The notes beneath the pieces are model-generated. The model was not told the origin of the DNA and did not search any database. It worked only from the letters and a program-made list of their open reading frames with translations. Positions 10,661 to 21,400 of a stretch of 64,000 nucleotides of DNA are shown piece by piece (position 1 is the first letter of the stretch; every line of letters starts with the position of its first letter). Origin of the DNA: Pristionchus mayeri (Eukaryota; Nematoda; Chromadorea; Rhabditida; Neodiplogasteridae). The stretch covers positions 41,076,520 through 41,140,519 of the forward strand of contig BTRK01000006.1 in assembly GCA_036245805.1 (NCBI GenBank), given 5' to 3'. The translations under genes and the position numbers were made by a program.

Positions 10661-12360
10661 ATGCTCCTCGACGATCTCCTTCACCTCCTCCTCCTCTCCT
10701 CACTCGATCTCTCCGCCATCATCACCAACTCCCTCTACATATTCATCATCATTCGCAAGTACTCATTCAGAATCACCGTTAGATTGTTCAGGCACTTTCA
10801 GAACCCCCAAACACCTCTCATCCTATTCCACTCTCCTGCTCAACATCGCATGTGTCGACTTGCTCGCGTCGTTTTGCAGCTTGACCTGCATTTATCGGGA
10901 AGTAAATGTCAAAATTGGGATGACACTCATCGTTTCACATACACTTTGAGAACCGAGAAAGGGCGCTAGGTCGAATGATTACAAAAAATAATACTATTTT
11001 CACATAAATTTGTTTCGCAATGTGGGATCCTAATGCGAATCTACAAGGGTACCTTCTTGGGTTCTATCCGATGGTTGTTCATCCGACCTAGTCCCTAGTG
11101 TGTGGAATGAAATGACCGTGGTTCCGTTGCTCAAACACTAAATGAAAGTCTCCGATTTCAGTCTCGGAAATGTCTCCGGGTTCATGGTGCTCGTCTACAT
11201 TGGACCGTGCACTCTAGTGAACGCCCAACTGTGCCATCTAATAATGGGTGATTTTACCCAATATATCGATTTTCGAAAATAGTTTTCAGCAATTCACGCG
11301 AATTTGGTCGTCCTTTCTGTGATCCTTCTTATGGTCTCATTCGCCTATCGACTCTGGGTGCTGCGGGAGTCCTCGATGGAGACGAAGAAAGCAAAAGGAC
11401 TATGGTGGACCGCAGCTCAGTCACTGCTCATGACTCTGGTGATACTGAACGCGGTGAGAACAATGTCCACAAAGTTAAAAGTTGTCTCATTTCAGTTCTA
11501 TAGTCTTCAATCATTTCTTCGATGAATTCAGATTTTCCAGATCGTATTCTTCAAGTGCGGCACCTATTCCGTGCCTGGCTTCTCTGATAGCCTCACCTAT
11601 AGCGCAGTGCAAATATCGAAAGCAATAAGTGGAAGTCGGCTGATCGCATACCCTTTCATTCCCCTTTTTCTGCTGCTCTTGATCTACTTTTGCGGTTTCA
11701 TTTCCATCATTTTCATCCGCAGAAGACTGCTGAGCAGGATTCGTGCCCTGGTGAGTTACTTCAGATCAAGTATTGCTTTCGCTCACCGACTTCCAACTCA
11801 TTTCACACACTTTCACGTCCGATGAGAGAGTGAATAAACATTGACCAGAATTGTTATTATATCAAATGACGGCCTTCCAGTTCTGAAACTTCAAACACCC
11901 TTGAGTTCTCAGAGATCGGCAGATCGTCACAGTCACCAGTCGATCTACCGTTCCCTCATGGCACAGATGACTCTGCCCATTGCCTATCTTTTCGCCTTCA
12001 CCATCTGGATACTCGACCTGCTGGGAGTGGTGCACTCACGCACTCTCGAGAGAACCATCCTGGTGGTGAGCCAGAAATTCGGATTTCGCATCTTGATTTC
12101 TCCCTCTCTCTCGATCGAAAAGGAGTATTCTCTATTCGCATGTTACTCATTCCCGCAATAGTCAGATTGATATACATTCTTTTCATGTACACACTTGCAT
12201 TTCGCACAATATATCATATCATTGGCACAACATCAGTAAGAGATCAAAATCTCGAATAAGGATGGATGCTGAAATGGAGTATCATTTTGAGGCGAGTAGT
12301 CTCTTCGCTCTCCTCTCTCCACTCATCAACATGCACTACATTCCACCCTACAGAAAGTGA
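10661..12360 (+). CDS. seven-transmembrane chemoreceptor (nematode Srd/Str-like)
   Basis: The ATG at 10661 sits directly after TCTGCAG-A. Proposed exons: 10661-10758, 10802-10901, 11162-11247, 11290-11453, 11541-11750 (or 11754), 11881-12065, then a last exon ending at the TGA 12358-12360. The product reads like a nematode serpentine receptor. TM1 is 'ITNSLYIFIIIRK'. The hallmark 'TPKHLSSYSTLLLNIACVDL' (TM2) follows, then 'VYIGPC' before TM3, 'VLSVILLMVSFAYRLW', 'LIAYPFIPLFLLLLIYFCGF', 'SLMAQMTLPIAYLFAF', and a C-terminal 'SPLINMHYIPPYRK'. Such receptors sit in sensory-neuron cilia and bind environmental cues. Two junctions (exon 2/3, exon 5/6) do not close in phase with the strongest splice sites. 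Either a micro-exon or alternative donor is used, or the gene has small lesions. Subfamily assignment is tentative. Confidence 0.7.
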
Positions 12361-12699
12361 GTTTGTTTTATTATTTTTTCATTTCACTTCTCTCCTTCAG
12401 ATTTCTCAAATCGATTTTCTCCGGTAGTAAGATTTCAACGATGAAGACGATCAACACACCAACGACGTCTGAACAGAAATAGTGAAAACAATTAATTAGC
12501 CAATTCTTACCTTTATTTTCGCTCTCTCGAAGTATACCTGCGTCCTTGATTAAGACTGAATTGAGCAGGAGCATTGATCGGCACCTTCGATATTCCCCCG
12601 TCCCCTCCTTTATCATTCCGTCCTTATCGCAGAGGGGTTGTGTGACAGAAAATAGGGATGAAAGGGAGGAGGGGGGCAAATATGGAAGAATCGGTATTA
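12361..12699. other. intergenic spacer
   Basis: No feature is seen between the chemoreceptor stop and the mariner-type MITE. A 102-codon minus-strand open frame here has no recognisable protein character. Confidence 0.4.
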
Positions 12700-13232
12700 T
12701 TAGGTTGATTCATAAGTTTCGATACAAGCTATTTTTGCATTTTCTCGGGAATTATTTGCCTGTCGTAGATATTACTTTGGCAATATTTGAGGCACTATTC
12801 ACGCAGTACAATCCATGTGTTATGTTGAATCGATCTCAATTGGCTCAATAGAAAAATGAATTTCCTAAAAAGTGGTAATTATCCGGTAATTTTGACAGAG
12901 TTTTAAGCGTTCATGAAAACAAAACAGATGGGTTGCTAGGTCCGCCCTTTCGTGTCGGCACTGAGTGTGGATGCACGCTTCTATAGAACACTTTAAACGG
13001 GATCGTTAGTCTCTCTCAGAAAAGCTGTGGGGGAACACTACCGATTTCGACCTCTAAACTTCGAAAATGAGATTGCTGTATGTGACTGATTGTTCATGCA
13101 TGCCCATAAGTGCGCTATGAAGAGCACGCATATACTAATGTCATACAAAAATGAAAGAGAGAATTGCTTCCGGCTGAAACAAGTTATGGCTCGAAAACTT
13201 GAAAATGTATCGAAACTTATGAATCAACGTAA
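12700..13232. mobile_element. mariner-type MITE, 533 bp
   Basis: TTAGGTTGATTCATAAGTTT at 12700 is mirrored by AAACTTATGAATCAACGTAA ending at 13232 (one mismatch in the outer bases, with CGATACA continuing the repeat). TA flanks both ends (12698-12699, 13233-13234). The TTAGGTTG start is the classic animal mariner terminus. There is no transposase ORF. Confidence 0.85.
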
Positions 13233-13600
13233 TATATTCACATTCTTCTGGATGAGCACGGCATGCATCTCTGTTTAACGATTACGATTAGGAAGAAATA
13301 GAGGATGGGCCTCCTCTGAGGGATTAGGGAAGCGATCTACCCAGTGATACTAGAGAGGAATTTCAAAGATGAAATTGCAAAGATAAATCCAAACCGAAAT
13401 AGGAAGGATCGCAAAGAGAAAAAAAAGCAAAGATCACTGCCAAACGAAAGAGCGAAGGTCCATCAGATTCACTAGATCGAACTGATACCTCCCAAACAGT
13501 GAATTTCCGTGTTGAATGTGCTATCAATGAATATGTTTACAATACTGTCTTTATCGCGGTTAGGCAACCGAACAGGACAGGACAGGGGTGTTGGACGTCT
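13233..13600. other. intergenic spacer
   Basis: AT-rich sequence 3' of the MSP-domain gene. Nothing further is supported. Confidence 0.4.
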
Positions 13601-14505
13601 CTACTTCTTCTCCTCCTTCTTCTCTTCTTCTTTCTTCTCTTCTTTCTTCTCCTCTTTTTTCTCTTCTTCCTTCTTCTCCTCCTTCTTTTCCTCTTCCTTC
13701 TTTTCTTCCTTCTTTTCCTCCTATAATTCCCCTTGTCTTTCACTCTTCCCTTCCTCTTCCAACCTTCTTCTCTTCCTTCTTCTCTGCTCCTTCTATCTCG
13801 AAGGCGCAATGATGTCGTGCCACTCCCTGTGGCTTCGCGTCGGTAGTCCAGATCTGCAAGGAGAGGGATAGAATAGGCAGGGGAAGGGGGGGGAGTCGAG
13901 TAAAGATGTAGTTCCTCCAAGGGGGTGGATGGAGTAGACAGGGGGTCCTCCAACCTGTCTGGGATTCTTGTCTCCGTCAGTCTTCTTGTCGCTCTTCGTG
14001 TGGTAGAAAGCGAAGAAGTGAACTTTCGAGTTCTCAGGGACGGCTTTGCCCATGAACGAGATCTTCACCGTCACTGACTCCTGCAATAGACGACGTTTAG
14101 CAATAGTAGACATTGGCCACACCACCATCCACACCATCCTCACCTTCGGCTCGATGAATCCCAGCGGCTGACGCACACGGAAAATGTCGTTTGCGGTGCA
14201 CTTAATCTGCAAAGAGAACGTTGATCAAAGAGAAAGAGATAAGAGATCTAACGTAGCATTGCCTACCTTGTAGCATTGCCTATCCGCAGTAGTATTCGTA
14301 ATCGTTCTTCCGACTGTGATTGGTTCTCCCAGTTTGCCCTTGAACAGCACCTTCTCCTCCGGCGACAGTTTAAGCTGAAATTGACGAATTATCAAGTGGT
14401 ACCGTATCCCAAAAGTCAACGGTGGTAGGTCAGACTCACTCCGAAGGGCGGCTCTCCGGGCTTGGCTGCATCTCCTTTGGCTGCGTCTCCTCCTTTAGCT
14501 GCCAT
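13601..14505 (-). CDS. MSP-domain protein with Lys/Glu-rich (EEKK) tail
   Basis: Exons: 14505-14440, 14374-14267, 14206-14144, 14080-13955, 13853-13764, 13720-13601. All phases close, giving a 190-aa protein. After a short Ala/Lys/Gly-rich start (MAAKGGDAAKG), residues about 23-145 form a major-sperm-protein immunoglobulin-like fold: 'LKLSPEEKVLFKGK', 'ITNTTADRQCYKIKCTAND', 'FRVRQPLGFIEP', 'ESVTVKISF', 'HFFAFYHTK', 'VARHHCAFEIEG'. The last 45 or so residues are a nearly pure Glu/Lys repeat, with EEKK units spanning two exons. Nematode MSP-domain proteins of this size include sperm cytoskeletal components and their regulators; which one this is cannot be told. The repetitive tail could be a coiled or polyampholyte filament-binding segment (inference). 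Confidence 0.9.
13604..13800 (-). repeat. GAA/AAG-rich low-complexity tract coding the EEKK tail
   Basis: A purine-only run on the minus strand, interrupted only by the 43-bp intron at 13763-13721. It encodes Glu/Lys repeats in frame; the other frames give misleading long ORFs rich in Arg/Lys or Ser/Phe/Leu. Confidence 0.8.
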
Positions 14506-14786
14506 TCTTGAAGAAACGAGTGAGGGAACCACTCGGGATGAGCGACAACTAGCTGAATGAATGGAGAAGGGAGGAGAGATGGCAGAGGAAGATACGAGGA
14601 ATGGAGGGAGAGAGAGGAGACTACTTTGCATTCCTCCACTCTCTCCTTCATTTCAATCTATCGTTGGAACAAAGAATCGATAATCTGGAATTGATTGATT
14701 TTCCGACTCGATCAAATCGAGGTGTAGATTGAAAACAGGTTGATTATTTCCATTTCTACCCTCAACCCTCACTCTCGATCGGTGGA
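14506..14786. other. divergent promoter region between the MSP-domain gene and the small TM gene
   Basis: About 280 bp separates two divergent start codons. It is AT-rich with no recognisable TATA box on either strand that I would defend. Confidence 0.4.
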
Positions 14787-15214
14787 ATGGATGATGTGAG
14801 TATGCCCCTTTTTTTCTCTCTCCATCCTCCCCTCTCTCCATTCCAGTCGTGGTTCGTATTCTTCCTCGAGCTTCTCTATGTCTGCATTCCCCTTCTCGCT
14901 CTCTACTCTGCAAGTTCCCTTCCCCATCGACTGAATAGTGAGTCAGCTACTCATTCTCCACTCCCATCCCTCCTCAGGACTCCGCCACTACTTCAACCCC
15001 ATCGACAATCCAATCGAAGCCGTTCCTCCTACCGAACCCGTGCAAGCCCCTAAACGGGTCAGAACACCCGTTGAGGAACCACAGTTGGTCTCCGAGGTTG
15101 TACAGGTACGTGCCCTGCCCAATGTTCTCTCGATATAAAGTATCTCTTCAGTCTCTGGACATAATGGATGAGCTACACAGCGAGCGAGAGATGGGAATGG
15201 TCCAAGATAACTAA
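14787..15214 (+). CDS. small single-pass membrane protein, uncharacterised
   Basis: Four exons: 14787-14795, 14847-14937, 14978-15105, 15152-15214. All junctions are GT-AG and in phase, giving a 96-aa protein. It starts MDD, then a hydrophobic helix of about 22 residues ('WFVFFLELLYVCIPLLALYS'), then an acidic/Pro-rich tail containing 'NPIDNPIEAVPPTEP', ending 'EREMGMVQDN'. The consistent splicing and nine-base first exon make a real gene likely. With only two acidic residues before the helix and several Arg just after it, an N-out/C-in topology is plausible. No family is recognised. It is convergent with cfp-1, whose stop is 245 bp away. Confidence 0.75.
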
Positions 15215-15458
15215 CCTGAACAATCGATAAATGACAATGATCTACTGAACGGAGCCCTGTGCACGCAAATTTATTTATCCGTTAATAATCAACCATACAT
15301 ATCATGGGTGCATTGTGCTTGAGGTCAACATCATTGGGAGTCAAATACCAATAAATTAACAAATAAATGTTCAGGGGGGCGGGGACTCATAAAATATGAA
15401 CAATGGAAATTTAACAATGAACTCAGTTAGCAGTAATCGTCATGGACGTACAGTACTC

Positions 15459-18400
15459 CTAGAGACGGATGGCTGGAACAGTCTCTCCTCCGTTCTTCAC
15501 TCCCTCGTCGTACTTATCGAGTATATTCTCCAAAGGCTGATGATGTTCCTGCAATCAAATGTGATGCTTTGGCCCATTTATCAAACAGTTCATCACATTT
15601 TCTCGTCCCTTCCGTCTCTCCCTCGCTCTCAGAGGAAATGAATGATTGTAATCCACTTACGGTTTGATTGGACATGAGAAGAAGGGCATCTCCCGGCTTC
15701 GCCTTCCTTCTCTCCATCAATTCGTCAACCTTCTGGTAGTAGCTCAGTCGACGATTGTCGATCAACCCCAGTATCAACTGCAAATAGACAAATATTTCAG
15801 TTTCTAAAATAATCAGTTGCGAAACAAATATACTAGCTATAGTCAAATGCATACGGTCATCCATCCGCTATGCTTCTTGCAATCCTTTCGAGGCACTGCA
15901 CAAAATCCTCGGTCAATTATTTCTGAAAGGCGCTGAGTTTCAATAATTTCGATTAAGGAATACACCAACAACGGTAGATTGTATTCACTTGAGAGCACAG
16001 CGACAAGCGGATGAACTAACCCCTGACAGACGCGAATAGCTGTTCCAGAGTCGTCGACGTTGACGTAAACCACGCCTTCGGATAGCCACACACCTGCCAC
16101 ATTTAAGTTTTTATGATATAATGTGCAATGCAAACTCCAGTTATTTTACAAAGGCAACGAGGATGCTCGTCTCTCTCTGACCTCCACATCCTTCTCGATG
16201 TCTCCTTTGTAGTGGTCGGGACATATGACCCGCAGCCTCCTGCAGTACGACTTGTCCGACTTGTTGAACTGGTCGCAGAAGATCCCGTCCGGATTGACTA
16301 CGCACTACAAGAGGGACAGATTCTAAACTATCTCATATTTTCACTGTTTTATGAGCCCGTTTGCGTAAGAATCGGACAATTCTGAGGATATTTGGCATCG
16401 TCCAAAAATGGCAAATCGACGAAACATTGTCTTTTGGGGTTTTCTGGAATGCTTATCACGCCTCTTACGAGAGAATCGAATAGATTCTGGCAACGCGGCC
16501 ATATTTCAGTTTCCGGTTTTCGACGTTTTTGAGGTCTACCAAGGTCAACTAAGACCCCCGTAACTGGATTAGTCACTGCAGCTGTTCCTCATCGAGCTGC
16601 TGCACCGGTCGCTCGTGCGCCTCTTTCTTTGAAAATTTATTTTTGGCTTCAACCCAAACATGAAAAGGTCATTTTTCGTTTCCCGGGCTATCTTTGTGTG
16701 CTCTATCGATCCTTCACTTCCATTTGTCCAGGATTTCAGTGCTGAAGATGCTACATTCAACAGGGCATAGCTTGAAAACGGCTCGAAAAGCCACTGATTT
16801 TTTTGGATGGCTGGCTTCGCCTTCTCGAGACGCGTCGTTTAAGGGGTTTGAGCTCCCATATCTCGGGGTAACTTAGTTTCCATAGCTAAAAACACTTTTA
16901 GATGATTTGAACTTATTTTTCACTGCGCAATTTCATTGTTCACACTCTTATTCTTGTGAAACTCATCCGAAATAATTCAAAAGCCGAGCGAGCACGAACG
17001 AGTGGCAAGAAATGAGGGGGCGAACAATGAAATTGCGCAGTGAAAAATAAGTTCAAATCATCTAAAAGTGTTTTTAGCTATGGAAACTAAGTTACCCCAC
17101 GAGATATGGGAGCTCAAACCCCTTAAACGACGCGTCTCGAGAAGGCGAATCCAGCCATCCAAAAAAATCAGTGGCTTTTCGAGCCGTTTTCAAGCTATGC
17201 CCTGTTGAATGTAGCATCTTCAGCACTGAAATCCTGGACAAATGGAATTGAAGGATCGATAGAGCACACAAAGATAGCCCGGGAAACGAAAAATGACCTT
17301 TTCATGTTTGGGTTGAAGCCAAAAATAAATTTTCAAAGAGAGAGGCGCGCGAGCGACCGGTGCAGCAGCTCGATGAGGAACAGCTGTAGTGACTAATCCA
17401 GTCACGGGGGTCTTAGTTGACCTTGGTAGACCTCAAAAACGTCGAAAACCGGAAACTGAAATATGGCCGCTTTGCCAGTAACCCATCATTTTGAGTCGAT
17501 TCTCTCGTAATAGGCGTGTTATGACGATAGGCATATTTATTTTGCTCAAAGATAGGTCGTTGGCTCCAGATGGCGTCACGTCTAAATCGACCTTTTTTTG
17601 AATATCTAGATTCCGGAGGTCACTAAAATTAAGTGCGAATTATGCCAGGGGCAGAATTGGATGGCGGTCACGCCTGTCTAATTCATGTTTCATGATTTTA
17701 AAAAATAAATTTGAAAAACCAACATTTCATAGAGATGAAAGATATCGGAGAGACTACCATAGTTCGAACCCTCTTGATGAGAGGAATCAAAATATGTGCA
17801 AATGTAACAAAATACATCGCCATAAGATTTTTGGCGGCAGAAAGTGAGTTTTTTGCCAGCAAAATCGGCGAGAGGCGAGAGGGAGGAGAGGCGCAGTGGA
17901 GGGAAGAGGTCAACCGAACGGGAGACTCGGGCAGATCAAGGGAAGAGACCAAGTCCGACCGCCGATTTCACTGGCAAAAAACTCACTTTCTGCCGCCAAA
18001 AACTTGGCGATGTATTTTCTTACATTTGAGCTCATATTTTGACTCCTCTCACCAAGAGGGTTCGAACTATGGTAGTCTCTCCGATAACTTTCATCTCTAT
18101 GAAAAGTTTGATTTTACAATTTCTTTTAAATCATGAAAAATGAATTAGACAGGCGTGAACGCCATCCAACTCTGCCCCGGGCATAATTCGCACTTAATTT
18201 TAGTGACCTCCGGAATCTAGATATTCAAAAAGGTCGATTTAGACGTGACGCCATCTGGAGCCAACGACCTATCTTTGATCAAAATGAATATGCCTATCGT
18301 CATCAGCATGCCAGAAAACCGCAAAATACAACGTTTCGTCGATTTGACATTTTGCCGATGCCAGCGATTGTTCGATTCTTATGCAAACGGGCTCTTATAA

Positions 18401-21400
18401 AGAGATCAATAATACTAAAATGAGAAAACATCATTTTAAAGCTCACATTTCAAAAATATAATATTTCAAATATATTTCAAGGCATAAAAGATTGATATCT
18501 CTTAGCTAGTAGTCATACAAAATGGGATCACTGTCTATGTACCCTCCCTCTGACCTTGATGCTCGCTCCGTAGGTGGTCTGCTTCTCCGATCGGGCGAAG
18601 CATTTCTCGATGTGTCTCCCGATCACCTTGCACCCAAACTCCATAGTGCACACTGGACACGAAGCCATCTGAGCATCAATCGACCCTCGTCAGGAACAAT
18701 CTATGGACAGTCCATCACAAGTATACTTGGTAGAAGTGCACGAAAAAATAATACGACATTACCGGCTCCGAAGGAGTGTATGGGCCCAAAATTGGGCACT
18801 GAATATCAGGATTTCGGATTATAGGCAAGCTAGCTTAAAAATCATTGCTTAAACGTTTCGGGTGATGTCGTAATACATATTTTCGGGCACCCCTAGGAAT
18901 GATTTTCTGCCACAGGAAGTTTCGTAGATAGAAAACATCATCCGAACAAATAATCAGCAATCACATTCTACAGTCACATTGCGGCAATATTAGGCTAATT
19001 CAAAACTCGAGGCAAGATGGAAAAATCTGAATTTAATCCTGCGTGCATGATGTAGGTTCAGTTAATTTTTCAGCTCGAATAAATGCCTGAAAACACACAG
19101 AATCTAAAAGTTTGTTTTGGGCGGATACTTGTGATCGATAACATTGCCGAAACATATGAAACATTAAAAAAGAAAAGGGTAAGGTGGGAAGACCATCCCG
19201 AGCGAATGACGGTGATAAGACATCTCGAACAAACAAAATCGGATAACGACATTCCGAACGAGGTTTCGCACAATTTCACCCAAAACTTAATTAATAAGGA
19301 TTTTGTTCTCATTAACACGTGTATCACGAGTCAGTGGATGTATTGGGGTGTCCGGAAAGTTCGTATAATTTTTTGTTTTTATTTTTTATTCAATGCTTTA
19401 CAATTCTCAGTGACCAATGTATGCCCCCTTCTTTCTCACTACCTCCCTCCAGCGATTGGGCAGGGTCTCGATTCCTCTCTTCCAGAATGCGGGTTTCTTC
19501 GAGACCGCCCAGTTCACGAAAGCCCTCACAACTTCATCTCGATTCTTGAACTTCTTTCCTTTGCAGAAGTCAGAGAGAGAGCGGAAGCAGTGGTAGTCGC
19601 ATGGGGAGAGATCCGGGGAATACGGTGGATGGGGAATCCTCTCGATCTTCAGCTCGTCCATTTTCTTCTGGGTCATCTTCGCTCGATGTGGGCGAGCATT
19701 GTCCATCAGAAGAAGAATTTTGCCCTGGTTCAGGAGTCTGGGAGGGACTCTGATCGCGACATCTTGCAGTTGTTCAGAGAAGAGGTCGGCATTGATGCTG
19801 GTGCCAGGGGCGAGGATCTCCCAGTAGATGGGACCGAGCACTGAGAAGAAGAAGCAGAGGAGTTCCTTCTTTCCGTGCTCTTCCTTCTTCGGGACGGGCG
19901 TGGGCTTCTCATCTGCATCCACCCATTGCAGTCTCCTCACAGGGTTATCGCACGTGATCCACTTCTCATCTGTAGCGATGATGGAATTGACCCATCGAAG
20001 ATTGGATCTACGATGGAGCAATTCCCGACAGACTTGAACACGATTTTTCAGCTGTTCGGGGGAGAGGTCATGGGGAATCACGTGGGAGTTTCGGCTTCTT
20101 CCCAGATCGATGGAGGATATCGGACACCGTTGATCTGGGAGTACCAGTATCCTTCTTCAACTCACGCACACTGGCCATGGGCTTGCGCTTCAGTGTGCGG
20201 AGAACGAGAGGCTGATCGAGGGAGGGAGGGCGTCCAGAGCGGGGTTGATCATCGAGACCAAACTCCCCTTTCTTGAAGCGGGAGAACCACCTATAGCAGA
20301 AGGGTATGGAGGGGGCGTCAGCTCCTTCCGACTGGGCCAGGGCAGAGTGGGCCTCCTTCACGGGTCGGCCAAGACGGTAGTAATGAAGTAAAACTGCTCG
20401 GAGGTAGAGATGGGAGTCCATCACAAGAATCAATGTAGCAACTAGGAGACTGATTAAATCCTCTCACTACTCAACGTCAGAATGATGCAATACATTGTTG
20501 ACAAACAGATTGCGCAATCACTGCATTTGATCGCGAACTGACTTTTTTCCGAAGCATTATACGAACTTTCCGGACACCCCAATAATTCCGATACCTCGGG
20601 AACATTTTCAAAATTTTGATCTCGAATTTGATCCGTACTATGATGGGGTAATACCCCGGAGTGATGATTTCGAAAAATTTAGGTGATAGGTCCCAGAGCC
20701 GGCTTTTAGGAATTTTCCGGTTTTGCACCCGGCTATACTGTATTTCAGCTCCCAGATGAGCTACAGAAGTGGTACAGGGCTCAAAATGTCCGGAAAATTA
20801 TTTCCTGCAACTTTTATGTTGAAAACTTTTCACGGGAACAACAACTGAAAATACTACGGACGATAAACCGATTTCAAAATCAGAAAACAATTGTTTTCAC
20901 CATCACGCCGGAAACTTTCAATGGATTTTTATTCCATGTAATAAAAGAATAATCACTCATGTGTGCAGGAAAAATATTGGTGAAGTAAATATCTTACCCC
21001 CAAAACCCGATATTCGGCCCGAAACATGGCGATGTGATACATTTTCAGAATTTATTCTATCCATTGCGCCTGTATTAACTTATTAGCCGTACATGATGGT
21101 GATTTTCTATGTTTCTGGAATGGGTTAGTTAGTTACTGCAGAAAAACCCAAAATTCGACAGTTTGAAAAATCGATTTTCACAACCTCAATTTTTCCATAG
21201 TTTGTATATTTATAAGTTCGCACGTTGGCATATGCATCTGTTATGAATATGTTATGCTTATAGTAGATACCGACTATAGTAGATATATAATAGAATCATT
21301 CGATCCAATGTTTCGAATCTCGTGTATTCTTCACTCGAACATGCTACCACGAGAGTTAAAATTTATCAAATTTGTTTTTCGGCTAAAATTGTGTGATTCC

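Noticed and set aside
12371..12679. 102-codon minus-strand frame
   Set aside because: No recognisable motif or splice context, and adjacent to a MITE; most likely chance.
13499..13953. Long frames rich in Ser/Phe/Leu (plus) and Arg/Lys (minus)
   Set aside because: Out-of-frame readings of the GAA/AAG tract; the spliced MSP-domain gene explains the region.
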